64,000 nt of DNA from a virus: positions 1-64,000 of IMG/VR virus record IMGVR_UViG_3300042455_002003. One strand, 5' to 3'. Numbering within the stretch: position 1 is the first letter of the stretch; the number at the start of each line of letters is the position of its first letter. The notes under the pieces are model-generated. The model worked only from the letters and a program-made list of their open reading frames with translations, did not search any database and was not told the origin of the DNA. The position numbers were made by a program, and so were the translations under genes. Shown here piece after piece: positions 9,200 through 18,547 of the stretch.

Positions 9200-10516
9200 A
9201 TGAGTAAAATAAATGTTTTAGTATTCCCATCAGATAGAACAGGGGTATCTAAATTTCGTTCAGTAGAACCACATATGAAACTACAAGAATTGTATAATGA
9301 CGATTTTTATGTAGAAATTATTACAGCAGGTACAGATAATTTTAGTTGGGACGAAAGTTTTTTACGAAAATTTGATATTGTCCATTTCCATAGAACGTTA
9401 CCAATGATTAAAGACGGTATGTTAAGACAAGTATATATGGAAGATATGTTTCAAATATTGGACAAAATCCATTCATTGGGTATTATAACAGTTATGGATT
9501 TAGATGATTACTGGTTACCTTCTAAAGAACACCCAGCATATCATATGATTGTTAGTGATGAATTACCTAAAAAAATCAAAGAAAATATTAAGAGAGTTAA
9601 TTATGTAATTACAACTACAGATATTTTTGCTAAAGAAATTAGCCAATTAAATAAAAATGTAATTGTATTACCAAATGCAATTGACCCTTCAGAAAAACAA
9701 TTTACACCAAACCTCGAAAAAACAGATAAACTTATTAGATTAGGTTGGTTAGGTGGTTCATCTCACTTACATGACTTAAAAATTATTGAAGAGGGTGTGA
9801 GTAGATTTTTAGGTGAAAATAAAATGGATTCACAAATGGTACTTTGTGGTTTTGATACTAGAGGTAGTATTACTGAAATTGATAGAAATACAGGACAACA
9901 AAGAACAAGAAAAATTGAACCACATGAAAGTGTTTGGGCTCGTTATGAAGAAATGTTTACTAAAAATTACAAATTACTTGAAGGTGACTATTTGAATCAA
10001 ATAAAAAAATATGATGAAAGTAGTGATAAAAAATACAACGATTTAAATGAATTATATAGAAGAGTTTGGACCAAACCTATTACCACTTATGCATCAAACT
10101 ACAATCTATTTGATGTATCAATGGCCCCACTTAAAGAACATACATTTAATAAGGTTAAATCACAATTAAAAGTTATTGAATCTGGTTTCCATAAAAAAGC
10201 TTTAATCGCACAAAATTATGGACCTTATCAAATAGATTGTGTAAACTTGTTAGAGTATGGTGGTGGTATTAATGAAAAGGGTAACGCAATTTTAGTAGAT
10301 ACAGGTAAAAATCATAAGGATTGGTATAAAGCACTCAAAAAATTAAAGGATAATCCGAGTTTAGTAGAGTTATTGTCACATAACTTACATGAAACGGTTA
10401 AGGATAAATACCATATTGATACAGTTACACATACAAGAGCATCTTTCTATAAAACAATATTGAAAGATGATAAAAAAGAAGTTGGACAATTAATCGAACA
10501 TACAAATGCAATTTAA
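9200..10516 (+). CDS. GT4-like glycosyltransferase
   Basis: The 438-residue protein has a GT-B layout. The N-terminal Rossmann half runs from INVLVFPSDRTG through DIVHFHRT and VMDLDDYW. The C-terminal half begins near residue 170 with RLGWLGGSSHLHDL, where family GT4 has its Gly-rich strand-loop, and continues to FDVSMAPLKEHTFNKVKSQLKVIESG, which fits the E-x7-E region that contacts the donor nucleotide. A charged insertion lies at about residues 215-285. The family transfers sugars from nucleotide-activated donors. It follows a terminator and probably starts a new operon. The donor is unknown. Confidence 0.8.
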   Translation: MSKINVLVFPSDRTGVSKFRSVEPHMKLQELYNDDFYVEIITAGTDNFSWDESFLRKFDIVHFHRTLPMIKDGMLRQVYMEDMFQILDKIHSLGIITVMDLDDYWLPSKEHPAYHMIVSDELPKKIKENIKRVNYVITTTDIFAKEISQLNKNVIVLPNAIDPSEKQFTPNLEKTDKLIRLGWLGGSSHLHDLKIIEEGVSRFLGENKMDSQMVLCGFDTRGSITEIDRNTGQQRTRKIEPHESVWARYEEMFTKNYKLLEGDYLNQIKKYDESSDKKYNDLNELYRRVWTKPITTYASNYNLFDVSMAPLKEHTFNKVKSQLKVIESGFHKKALIAQNYGPYQIDCVNLLEYGGGINEKGNAILVDTGKNHKDWYKALKKLKDNPSLVELLSHNLHETVKDKYHIDTVTHTRASFYKTILKDDKKEVGQLIEHTNAI

Positions 10517-11219
10517 ATTAGACAAATTATTATTTTTTGATATCGAATCAGTAAGTCAGTATGAAGATTTATACGACATGCCTGAAGATAAATTAAAGAT
10601 GTGGGAATCTTACTATGACTCGTTTAGAAAAAAAGTTACCGATGAAACTAGAATAGACTCTGAATCTATGTCATTAAAAGAAATTCACCAAGAAGTTTAT
10701 AGACAAACTGCGGCATTCTTCCCTGAATATGGTAAGGTAGCTTGTGTTTCTATGGCATTTGTAACTAAAGAAGGTGAGGTTAGATTTGAATCTTTTTACG
10801 GTGAAGATGAATTACATATTTTAACTGAAGTTAGAAAAATCTTTAATAAAATTGAACCTCTTGGGTTTGACCTTTGTGGTCAAAGTATTAAAATATTTGA
10901 TATCCCATTTTTAGGTAAAAGATTTTTTATTAATGGAATGAAACCACCTAAACTGTTCCCAACACATGAAACTAAACCATGGGATTTAAGAGTTGTTGAT
11001 ACTAAAGAAGTTTGGCAATTTGGTAACAATTGGTCTTTGGGTTCTTTAGATTTAATCTGTTCATCATTAGATATTGAATCACCTAAAAACGGTGATGTTA
11101 AAGGGGATAGCGTTACTACCAATTATTGGGAGGGTAATCATGAAGAAATTAAAGAATATTGTGAAAGAGACGTTAAGGCTCTTGTAGATATAATAACAAA
11201 ATTAAATAATCTTAAATAA
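10506..11219 (+). CDS. PolB-like 3'-5' exonuclease (DNA_pol_B_exo2 type)
   Basis: The 237-residue protein has an RNase H-like exonuclease fold without a polymerase domain. LLFFDIES holds the D-x-E of Exo I, LCGQSIKIFDIPFLGKR fits Exo II, and IKEYCERDVKALVDI holds the Y-x3-D of Exo III. The fold and length match the family of stand-alone exonucleases related to PolB (Pfam DNA_pol_B_exo2). The phage polymerase has its own intact exonuclease, so this one probably works in repair, recombination or nucleotide turnover. It overlaps the previous gene by 11 bases, and its stop shares one base with the dUTPase start. Confidence 0.82.
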   Translation: MQFKLDKLLFFDIESVSQYEDLYDMPEDKLKMWESYYDSFRKKVTDETRIDSESMSLKEIHQEVYRQTAAFFPEYGKVACVSMAFVTKEGEVRFESFYGEDELHILTEVRKIFNKIEPLGFDLCGQSIKIFDIPFLGKRFFINGMKPPKLFPTHETKPWDLRVVDTKEVWQFGNNWSLGSLDLICSSLDIESPKNGDVKGDSVTTNYWEGNHEEIKEYCERDVKALVDIITKLNNLK

Positions 11220-11815
11220 TGGGAGAAATTACACAACAAATAGAAGAATTAAAAGCTCTAGCTGAAATGGATATGTTACCTGAAGCAACTAGACAAGAAA
11301 TTTTAATGGCGATTAAATTAGCTGAATCAGTACAAGAATACGATAATAAAAAAGTTAATGAACCAGTTAAAACAAAAGTAAAAATTAATTATATTAATAA
11401 ATCCGAAAATAAAAATCCTGTCTATGCAAAAGAGGGAGATTCAGGTTTTGATTTAAGAGCAAATGAAGGTGGTTCTTTAAAACCATTAGAAAGAAAACTT
11501 GTTGGTACAGGTTTGTATTTTGAATTACCTGATGGTTATGAATTACAAATTAGACCTAGAAGTGGGTTGGCTTATAAAAACGGTATTACCGTATTAAACT
11601 CACCTGGAACTGTAGATACAGGATACCGTGGTGAAATTAAAGTTCTTTTGGTTAACATTAGTAATGAGGAATTTACTTGGGAAAGAGGTGAAAGAATCGC
11701 ACAAGGTGTTGTGGCACATAGAATTAGTTCAGACTACGGTGATTTAATCGAAGTTATGGAAATAAACGAATCTGAACGTGGTGAGGGTGGATTTGGTTCT
11801 ACAGGTACAAAGTAA
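11219..11815 (+). CDS. dut: dUTP diphosphatase with helical N-terminal extension
   Basis: The enzyme hydrolyses dUTP to dUMP and pyrophosphate, which keeps uracil out of DNA. All five trimeric dUTPase motifs are present: DSGFDLR (74-80), PRSGLAYKNG (113-122), GTVDTGYRGEI (130-140), RGERIAQ (156-162) and RGEGGFGSTG (187-196). The first 50 residues, a charged helix before the core, are not part of the usual 145-residue enzyme; they could be an interaction arm. It is coupled by one-base overlaps (TAATG) to the genes on both sides. Confidence 0.96.
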   Translation: MGEITQQIEELKALAEMDMLPEATRQEILMAIKLAESVQEYDNKKVNEPVKTKVKINYINKSENKNPVYAKEGDSGFDLRANEGGSLKPLERKLVGTGLYFELPDGYELQIRPRSGLAYKNGITVLNSPGTVDTGYRGEIKVLLVNISNEEFTWERGERIAQGVVAHRISSDYGDLIEVMEINESERGEGGFGSTGTK

Positions 11816-12147
11816 TGAAAATTCAATTAGATACAATTAATAAAACAATTACAATAGAGGAAGATGTTAACCTTCATGATTTTTATGAAGAACTAAATTC
11901 TTTATTACCAAGTGGTTTGTGGAGAGAATTTACATTAAAGGTAACTAAAATTACTGAATGGAGAAACCCTATAACAATCACACCACACACACCAATAAAT
12001 CCGTTTATACCAACTGGGGTACCAAATGAGGTTAACCCATATACAAGTCCTCAGCCACCCTTTTACCCACAAGTATGGTATACCACATCAGGGACGGATA
12101 GTGTAACTTTAAATAGTGGGATTTATAACATAACAACAAAAGCTTAA
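11815..12147 (+). CDS. Unknown protein with Pro-rich C-terminal half
   Basis: The 110-residue product has a small alpha-beta N-terminal part (MKIQLDTINKTITIEED, then LHDFYEELNSLLP) and, from residue 55, a Pro/Thr-rich segment (ITPHTPINPFIPTG). It ends in short beta strands. N-terminal modules of this kind occur in phage virion proteins, but no family is certain. It lies between dUTPase and the Ntn hydrolase in one tight operon. Confidence 0.6.
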   Translation: MKIQLDTINKTITIEEDVNLHDFYEELNSLLPSGLWREFTLKVTKITEWRNPITITPHTPINPFIPTGVPNEVNPYTSPQPPFYPQVWYTTSGTDSVTLNSGIYNITTKA

Positions 12148-12149
12148 AC

Positions 12150-12641
12150 ATGTCAGTAGTAGCAGTAAGAGTAACAAATAAAAAAATTACAATTGGAGCG
12201 GATAGTATCCTAGTATCTGGTTGGACACAAGAAAAAGATAAATTAGCAAAACTTAATGAAGTAAACGGAATGGTTATCGGTGATTGTGGTGATGCACAAG
12301 AAGGTGGATTATTTCTAATTTATTCTAAAACAAGAAAGCCTAGAGAAGCTTCTGTGGAGGGAATGGTAGAGTTTATGTCAGAGTTCCAAGATTGGTATAG
12401 AAATAAAACAGAAGAAACAAAATTAACTAACCAATATGTTATTGTTTTTGAGAAAAAAGCTTTTGTAATGGAAGGTTTTTGGTGTAAAGAAGTAACTGAT
12501 TATACAGCTATTGGTGCTGGTATGGATTTTGCTTTAGCAGCATTATACTTGGGTAATTCAGTAAAAGAAGCTATTAAGGCTTCATGTCACTTATCAGTTT
12601 ATTGTGAGGAACCAATTAATATTATTGAAATTGAGAAGTAA
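12150..12641 (+). CDS. HslV/proteasome-like Ntn hydrolase
   Basis: The 163-residue protein looks like a single beta subunit of the HslV/20S proteasome family. After loss of the initiator Met the chain begins Ser1-Val-Val-Ala-Val. Counting from Ser1, the family positions Asp17 (ITIGAD) and Lys33 (KLAKLNEV) are both present at canonical spacing, so the nucleophile-base set is complete with Ser in place of the usual Thr. The strand VIGDCGD follows as expected. YTAIGAGMDFALAAL matches the AIGSGxxxAxAA segment of HslV, with Ala in place of the Ser after the first Gly. The C-terminal helix then fits (VKEAIKASCHLSVYC). Such an enzyme would cut peptides or activate itself by acyl transfer. No HslU is seen in the window. 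The family call rests on reading, not alignment. Confidence 0.7.
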   Translation: MSVVAVRVTNKKITIGADSILVSGWTQEKDKLAKLNEVNGMVIGDCGDAQEGGLFLIYSKTRKPREASVEGMVEFMSEFQDWYRNKTEETKLTNQYVIVFEKKAFVMEGFWCKEVTDYTAIGAGMDFALAALYLGNSVKEAIKASCHLSVYCEEPINIIEIEK

Positions 12642-12642
12642 T

Positions 12643-12822
12643 ATGAAAAATCAAGTATATACGGATTTGGAAAATAACCCCATTAATGAAAGACATGAGG
12701 CTTTAAGAATGGAGGTTGTAGAATTATTAGTTAAAACTTATTCTGATGATACAGAGTTAGGTAAGACTATTAGAGAATTTGTTTCAATAAAAGAAAATAC
12801 TAAAGATAATTTTGAACTATGA
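12643..12822 (+). CDS. Small unknown protein
   Basis: ATG at 12643 follows the previous stop by one base and gives a 59-residue, acidic, probably helical protein (YTDLENNPINERHEALRME). A longer reading from 12604 overlaps the Ntn hydrolase in another frame and is less likely. The gene ends four bases into the next gene (ATGA overlap). No family is recognised. Confidence 0.6.
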   Translation: MKNQVYTDLENNPINERHEALRMEVVELLVKTYSDDTELGKTIREFVSIKENTKDNFEL

Positions 12823-14360
12823 TTACAGTAGTATATTCAACAAGAAAAGATAACCCTGAGTATATCGAACAAATTAAAAAAACTTGTGGTATTCATAACG
12901 TAGATGTTATACAAATTGTTAATGATGGTGAAATGTCATTACCACAAGCTTATAATAAAGGATTAGATATGGCTAAAAATAATATAGTTGTTTTTTGTCA
13001 CGATGATTTAATTTTTGAAACTAAGGGTTGGGGCCAAAAACTACAAAAACTATTTAATAAAAATCCTGAATATGGAATTTTAGGGATAGCTGGTACAACA
13101 GATTTATTAGACGGTAGATGGTGGACTTTGAAAGAATCTATGAATGGTATTGTATCACACCAACACGAAGGTAAAAAATGGACTAACTATTATTCTAAAG
13201 ACCAGGGTAATAAAATTACTGAAATGGTTGTTTTAGATGGTTTGTTTTTTGCTATAGATAAAACAAAAATTAAACATACTTTTGACGAATCTTTTGATGG
13301 ATTCCATTTTTATGATTTAGCTTTTTGTTTCCCTAATTATTTAGATGGTGTTAAAATTGGTTTAACGACTTTAATTAGAGTAACCCATTTATCAGTAGGT
13401 ATGACCAATCAACAATGGGAAGATAATAAAATTAAATTTGAAGAAAGATATAAAGATAACTTACCTGTAAGACTATCAAATAATAAAACTTTTGAAGAAA
13501 AGTTAGAGTTTGACCCTGATTCTATTGGTTTTGGTATGGTTACTTATAATGCTGAACATAGAATTAGGCAAAGTGCTTTTACAGTTCCAAAATGGGTTAA
13601 GAATTTTGTTATTGTAAATGACGGTACACCTTACCCTGAAGACGCTTACCCTGAAGATGCACATATCATACAGCATAAAACAAATATGTCTGTAGGTGCA
13701 GCAAAAACAACAGCTATTAATTATCTAATGGAAAAAGGTTGTGAACATATTTTTATTATGGAAGATGATATCTTAATTAAAGATGAAAATGTTTTTAAAG
13801 AATATATTAAACACTCATTAATTTCTGGTATTAAACATTTAAATTTTGCTTTACACGGACCAGCTAATAAGATTGGTAGTAAGGGATTTACAGATTTATC
13901 TGAAAGAGAGGATGTAGATGGTAAACCTAACCCTAGGATGATTATCCCTTATGAAAATGGTGATGTATTAAATACGGGTGTAAAAATAGCATTGTACCCT
14001 AATTGTGTTGGGGCATTTTCTTATTACCAAAGAAAAGTATTAGAAGATATCGGTGGTTTTGACCCAATGTTTAAAAACGCGTGGGAACATGTTGAACACA
14101 CATACCAAGCTATTAAAAAAATGTATCACCCAGCTTTTTGGTATTTTGCCGATATTCATGAAAGTTGGAATTACTTAACTGATATACCGAACTCAATAGC
14201 TGAAAGTACTATTGCTAGAACACCAACATGGAATGAGAATTTTAGAAAAGGTACTATGTGGTACAAAAATAAACATGGGATTACACCCACAGAAACACCT
14301 TTAGCAACACCAGAACAGGTACAACAACAATTACAAGCAATATATCAAAATAGAGGATGA
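12819..14360 (+). CDS. Two-domain GT-A glycosyltransferase
   Basis: The 513-residue protein contains two GT-A-like domains. The first (residues about 1-215) starts ITVVYSTRK, has FCHDDLIFE as the metal-binding acidic site, and resembles the glycosyltransferase-like families found in bacteriophage glycan clusters. The second (about 225-480) begins GFGMVTYNAEHRIRQSAF and has IFIMEDDILI as a DxD-type site, followed by VGAFSYYQRKVLEDIGGFD and AWEHVEHTYQ, which fit acceptor and catalytic-base regions. It may add two sugars. It starts the long glycan block by ATGA overlap with the preceding gene. Donors and acceptors are not readable. Confidence 0.78.
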   Translation: MITVVYSTRKDNPEYIEQIKKTCGIHNVDVIQIVNDGEMSLPQAYNKGLDMAKNNIVVFCHDDLIFETKGWGQKLQKLFNKNPEYGILGIAGTTDLLDGRWWTLKESMNGIVSHQHEGKKWTNYYSKDQGNKITEMVVLDGLFFAIDKTKIKHTFDESFDGFHFYDLAFCFPNYLDGVKIGLTTLIRVTHLSVGMTNQQWEDNKIKFEERYKDNLPVRLSNNKTFEEKLEFDPDSIGFGMVTYNAEHRIRQSAFTVPKWVKNFVIVNDGTPYPEDAYPEDAHIIQHKTNMSVGAAKTTAINYLMEKGCEHIFIMEDDILIKDENVFKEYIKHSLISGIKHLNFALHGPANKIGSKGFTDLSEREDVDGKPNPRMIIPYENGDVLNTGVKIALYPNCVGAFSYYQRKVLEDIGGFDPMFKNAWEHVEHTYQAIKKMYHPAFWYFADIHESWNYLTDIPNSIAESTIARTPTWNENFRKGTMWYKNKHGITPTETPLATPEQVQQQLQAIYQNRG

Positions 14361-15115
14361 TAGATTTTAAAGACGTTACATTTATTGTTCCTGTTAGATT
14401 TGATTCACAGGATAGAAGAGATAATTTTAAAACTTCAATAAGTTTTTTATTAAGGAACTTTGATACTAATATTATAGTATTAGAAAGTGATGAAAATTCT
14501 AATGAAGAATTTGTAAAATCAGTTTCAGATAAAATAAAATATGTTTTTGAAAAAAACGATGAAAGACTTTTTCATAGAACAAGATTGTTGAATGATATGA
14601 CTAAAATGTGTGAAACAAACATTGTTGTTAACTATGATGTTGATGTTATTTTCACAGTTGACCAATACCTAGAATCTAGAAATAAAATTTTAGAAGGTTG
14701 TGATATGGTATTCCCTTACTCAGGAAAATTCTATGACGTACAAAAAAATCAATTCCATTTAGTTGATTCTGATAATATTCAAGACATTGATTTAAGTCAG
14801 TGTACTCTATTTAACCCTAATTCTGTTGGTGGAGCTTTTTTCTTTAACAAAGAAAGATACTCACAAATTGGTTTAGAAAATGAAAATTTTGTTTCATGGG
14901 GTCATGAAGATTGGGAAAGAGTTGTACGTATAGAAATTATGGGTTATAGTTTATGTAGAGTTGAGGGTCCTCTTTATCATTTAACCCATAGTAGGACACA
15001 CAATAGTTCTGATAGTAACCCACTTTTTCATTCTAATGGGCAAGAATTCCATAAAATAAGAAATATGAATAGAGAACAATTAACTAATCATATTAAAACT
15101 TGGCGTTGGGTATGA
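14357..15115 (+). CDS. GT7-like (galactosyltransferase-type) glycosyltransferase
   Basis: The 252-residue protein has VTFIVPVRFDSQDRRDNF at the start, NYDVDVIF as the DxD site, and GGAFFFNKERYSQIG followed by FVSWGHEDWERVVR. The GG-x-F then GHEDxE pattern matches the C-terminal part of GT7-type galactosyl- and N-acetylgalactosaminyltransferases. Its start overlaps the previous stop (ATGA), and its own last four bases hold the start of the next gene. Activity on galactose is a family inference and not proven. Confidence 0.72.
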   Translation: MIDFKDVTFIVPVRFDSQDRRDNFKTSISFLLRNFDTNIIVLESDENSNEEFVKSVSDKIKYVFEKNDERLFHRTRLLNDMTKMCETNIVVNYDVDVIFTVDQYLESRNKILEGCDMVFPYSGKFYDVQKNQFHLVDSDNIQDIDLSQCTLFNPNSVGGAFFFNKERYSQIGLENENFVSWGHEDWERVVRIEIMGYSLCRVEGPLYHLTHSRTHNSSDSNPLFHSNGQEFHKIRNMNREQLTNHIKTWRWV

Positions 15116-15804
15116 AAATAAGTATTTGCATACCCACTTGGGAACAGTATGGTAATGGTCTGCATTATTTAAAGGCTTTATTAAATTCTATAAAAACACA
15201 AAGTTTTAAAAATTTTAACGTTATTATTTCTGACCATAGTGTAGATGATGGAATCAAAAAACTTGTAGAATCTTATAATATATTTTTTGATATTGTTTAT
15301 ATTAAAAATGAGTATGACCGAGGCAATGGTCCTGCTAATACAAATATAGCCATAAAAAATGCTGATGGGGAAATTATAAAAGTAATGTTCCAGGATGACC
15401 TATTTGTGGACGATAACGCATTACAAATAATACACAATACATTTAAAGAAACCAACTGTAAATGGTTAGTTAATGGTTGTAATCACACAAATGATGGTCT
15501 TACTTTTAACAGGGAAATGGTACCTTCTTGGAATGACCAAATATTGTATGGTGTTAACACAATTAGTTCACCTTCAGTACTTTCCTTTATTAATGAAGAA
15601 ATTGTTTTTTTTGATGAGAATTTAACAATGTTAATGGATTGTGAGTATTATTACCATTTATATAAAAAATATGGTTTACCACAGGTAGTTAGTGATATTT
15701 TAATAAGTAATAGAATACACCAATTTCAAATTAGTAGTAGATACAATAAAAATATAAATGAAGAAATAGATTACGTAAAACAAAAATATAATGATAACGT
15801 GTAA
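15112..15804 (+). CDS. GT2-family glycosyltransferase
   Basis: ATG at 15112 (MKISICIPTWEQYGNG) is chosen over an upstream TTG because it makes an ATGA overlap with the previous gene. The 230-residue chain has the GT2 core: NVIISDHSVDDG, NGPANTNIAIKNADGE and VMFQDDLFVDD as the metal site. It ends soon after the acceptor half, with no membrane segment, so it is a soluble single-domain enzyme. Confidence 0.8.
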   Translation: MKISICIPTWEQYGNGLHYLKALLNSIKTQSFKNFNVIISDHSVDDGIKKLVESYNIFFDIVYIKNEYDRGNGPANTNIAIKNADGEIIKVMFQDDLFVDDNALQIIHNTFKETNCKWLVNGCNHTNDGLTFNREMVPSWNDQILYGVNTISSPSVLSFINEEIVFFDENLTMLMDCEYYYHLYKKYGLPQVVSDILISNRIHQFQISSRYNKNINEEIDYVKQKYNDNV

Positions 15805-16549
15805 CTTAATAGGTGGGTTAGGTAACAAGATGTTCCAAATAGCTACAACTTATTCATTGTCTTTAGATAATAATGACGAATCCGTATTCGAAGTAACCCA
15901 AGCTTCAAATGCTCACCAACCAATAAATTCTTACACTGAAAATATTTTTAGATTCGTAAAATTCGGTATTACAAATTGTAATAAAACTTATCAAGAACCT
16001 TTTTTTCATTATTCTAAAATACCGTACACAACAAATTTAAAGTTGTACGGATACTTTCAAAGTGAAAAATATTTTTTACATAATCGTGAACAAATATTAA
16101 ATTTATATGCGATAGATGAAAAATCTAAAGAAGAAATATATGAAAAATATGGTAAATTTTTAAACGAAAAAACCTGTTCAATTCATATTAGAAGAGGTGA
16201 TTATTTAGGATTACCAGAACACCACCCAATTTGTAGTATCGAATATTATAATCAAGCTATTTCTAATTTTGATAAAAAAACAATTTTTTTAGTTTTTTCA
16301 AACGACATAGAATGGTGTAAAAAAAATTTTAAAGGACCACAATTTATTTTTATTGAGGGCGAAAAAGACTATATCGATTTATGGTTAATGAGTCTATGTA
16401 AAAATAATATAATAGCTAATTCATCTTTTTCATGGTGGGGTGCATGGTTAAACACAAACCCTAACAAAATGGTTATAACACCAAAAAATTGGTTCGGTAA
16501 GGCAATAAACCACAATACTCATGATTTAATACCGAATGAATGGTGTTAG
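15791..16549 (+). CDS. GT11-family alpha-1,2-fucosyltransferase
   Basis: The 252-residue protein has the GT11 signatures in order: GGLGNKMFQ (residues 8-16, nucleotide-binding), HIRRGDY (132-138, the conserved basic GDP-fucose site), FLVFSNDIEWCKKNF, and NNIIANSSFSWWGAWL near the C-terminus. GT11 enzymes move fucose from GDP-fucose to the 2-OH of galactose. It overlaps the previous gene by 14 bases. With two GT10-like genes and a GDP-fucose pathway nearby, it supports an assembled fucosylation system. Confidence 0.92.
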   Translation: MITCNLIGGLGNKMFQIATTYSLSLDNNDESVFEVTQASNAHQPINSYTENIFRFVKFGITNCNKTYQEPFFHYSKIPYTTNLKLYGYFQSEKYFLHNREQILNLYAIDEKSKEEIYEKYGKFLNEKTCSIHIRRGDYLGLPEHHPICSIEYYNQAISNFDKKTIFLVFSNDIEWCKKNFKGPQFIFIEGEKDYIDLWLMSLCKNNIIANSSFSWWGAWLNTNPNKMVITPKNWFGKAINHNTHDLIPNEWC

Positions 16550-16611
16550 AAATGTAAAAAATAAAAATTAGTTAGACTTTAATTTAACTAAAATTTTTAT
16601 ATATTATAAAA

Positions 16612-17208
16612 ATGGAAATCGAAGTATTGGAGAAAATTAAAGAAATAAGGGGTATAATACAGGTAGGTGCTAATACAGGCCAAGAGTCTAGTTTATTTAG
16701 AAAATATACAAATAATGTTATGTGTTTTGAACCCATAAAAGATGTGTTCAATTTATTAACAAAAAATAACCCAGATTTTATTTGTTATAATTTTGCTTTA
16801 GGTGATAGGGATGAGATAAAAAATATAAATATCGCCTCAAATAACGGTGAGTCATCATCTTTTCTTAAACCTTTAAATCATTTATCACAATTTACTTCTA
16901 TACAATTTAATCATACTGAAAGTGTTGAAATAAAAAGATTTGATTCTTTGGGTATTGATATTAATAATTTTAATGTGTTAGTTTCAGATACACAAGGTTA
17001 TGAAATTCAAGTATTAAAAGGCTTTGGTGATTTTTTAAAAAAATTAGATTACATATATGTCGAATATATAAATTCAGAATTATATGAAGATTGTAGTAAT
17101 TTAGATAAAATAGAGAATTATGTTAAACAATACTCTTTTGAACTTGATTCAATATACCCCGAAAACAGTAATTGGGGTAACGCTCTTTTTATTAATAATA
17201 AAAAATAA
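16612..17208 (+). CDS. FkbM-family methyltransferase
   Basis: The 198-residue protein has IIQVGANTGQESSLF (SAM-binding loop), VMCFEPIKDVF (acidic end of strand 2), KRFDSLGIDINNFNVLVSDTQGYEIQVLKGF (the FkbM DxxGxExxxLKG region, here with DTQGYE), and YIYVEY. FkbM enzymes O-methylate sugars and natural products. It lies in the glycan block after a 60-base AT-rich gap. Methylation of a sugar on the phage-made glycan is the simplest reading. Confidence 0.85.
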   Translation: MEIEVLEKIKEIRGIIQVGANTGQESSLFRKYTNNVMCFEPIKDVFNLLTKNNPDFICYNFALGDRDEIKNINIASNNGESSSFLKPLNHLSQFTSIQFNHTESVEIKRFDSLGIDINNFNVLVSDTQGYEIQVLKGFGDFLKKLDYIYVEYINSELYEDCSNLDKIENYVKQYSFELDSIYPENSNWGNALFINNKK

Positions 17209-17238
17209 TAATAATAATAAACAATTAAAAAATTAAAT

Positions 17239-17865
17239 ATGACAGATTATTCACAAAATGGGGAAAGTAAAATACTACATAGTATTTTTGAAAAAATAGG
17301 TGTCAATAGCAAGTACGCTGTAGAATTTGGTGCAGGTGACGGTTATTGGTTATCTAATATTAGAATGTTTTTAGACATTGGGTGGAATGGGTTACAAATG
17401 GAAGGTATATCAAACCCACAAGGTAATGTAAAAAATGAGTTTATAACAAAAGACAATATAAACTTTTTATTAAAAAAATATGAAGTACCTGAAAATTTAG
17501 ATTTACTATCTATAGATATCGATGGTAATGATTATTGGGTTTGGAAAGAATTGACATATAAACCATCCGTAGTCATTATAGAGTATAACTCAAATTTTTC
17601 ACACGAAGAATCTGTAGCGTTGGAATATGATGAAAACCATGTTTGGGATGAAACTTATGCTTATAGTGCATCTTTAACATGTTTAAAAAATTTAGGAGAA
17701 GAAAAAGGTTATTATTTATACGCTGAAACTGATTTTACAAATTTAATATTTGTGGATAATAAGTACATTAATGTATTACCATCGGTTTTTGATGCTAATA
17801 ACGTTAAACTACCACATAATGTTCACACACAAAAATTAAATAATAAAAAATTTATTAATATTTAA
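17239..17865 (+). CDS. FkbM-like methyltransferase
   Basis: The 208-residue protein starts YSQNGESKILHSIFEKIG and YAVEFGAGDGYWLSN, the SAM-binding loop of the class in which the chain begins with SQxGE. LDLLSIDIDGNDYWVWKEL matches the D-x-D-x-x-D-Y-x-x-W segment, and PSVVIIEYNSNF follows. It resembles FkbM-related proteins in polysaccharide clusters. The substrate is unknown. The next gene starts directly after its stop. Confidence 0.75.
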   Translation: MTDYSQNGESKILHSIFEKIGVNSKYAVEFGAGDGYWLSNIRMFLDIGWNGLQMEGISNPQGNVKNEFITKDNINFLLKKYEVPENLDLLSIDIDGNDYWVWKELTYKPSVVIIEYNSNFSHEESVALEYDENHVWDETYAYSASLTCLKNLGEEKGYYLYAETDFTNLIFVDNKYINVLPSVFDANNVKLPHNVHTQKLNNKKFINI

Positions 17866-18543
17866 ATGGTTACTACATACATATTTTGCCACGACCAAAA
17901 CTTTATTTTGAATAGTATTGAAAATACTAGGTATGACTGTTTAGGTAAACATTATTTTGTTTTTTTAGGTTTTAATGAGGTTGACAAAATTGAAGGTCTA
18001 GAGAATGTAATTATATCTAGAAATTTATCTGATAATATAGAAAACAATAAGCATTGTTTACAATACTGTGGGTGGTATTCCATATTTAAAAACACATCTT
18101 TAAATTCAGATTACATTAGATTAATTGATTACGATGTTGACATTTTAACACCTAATAATCAAACTAGTTACGATATTAAATCATCTATGGGTTTTAATTT
18201 TAATTTTTATTTTAACACTGGTTTTCCAGAACATCATAAATTTAATGATTATATAAAAAATAAATTAGGTTTTAATCTACAATTTTTAATAGAAAAACAT
18301 TATAATAAATTTATACAAGACAAATGGTTTAGTATTGGGGATGTCTTAATAAAAACTGAAACATTTAGAAATTTTATGGAATGGTTTTACCCTGTTTATT
18401 TGGATAATAATGATTCTAATTATTTTGCACACCATTTTGAAAGGTATCTAACCGTGTATTGCTTATTAAACGACATTCAGTATGAAGTTAAAGAAAACGA
18501 AACTATACATAGACAATTAAAATCACACAATTATTATACTTAA
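17866..18543 (+). CDS. Unknown protein, possibly a glycosyltransferase
   Basis: The 225-residue chain has a GT-A-like feel: TTYIFCHDQNF at the start and DYIRLIDYDVDILTPN, where the DYDVD could be a metal-binding DxD. It also has many Phe, Tyr and His. The closest pattern is a short sugar transferase, but the family signature is weak. Its place between two methyltransferase genes in the glycan block supports a sugar role. Confidence 0.5.
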   Translation: MVTTYIFCHDQNFILNSIENTRYDCLGKHYFVFLGFNEVDKIEGLENVIISRNLSDNIENNKHCLQYCGWYSIFKNTSLNSDYIRLIDYDVDILTPNNQTSYDIKSSMGFNFNFYFNTGFPEHHKFNDYIKNKLGFNLQFLIEKHYNKFIQDKWFSIGDVLIKTETFRNFMEWFYPVYLDNNDSNYFAHHFERYLTVYCLLNDIQYEVKENETIHRQLKSHNYYT

Positions 18544-18547
18544 AAAT

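Noticed and set aside
15100-15111. TTG start for the GT2 gene at 15112
   Set aside because: ATG at 15112 makes the usual ATGA overlap with the upstream gene.
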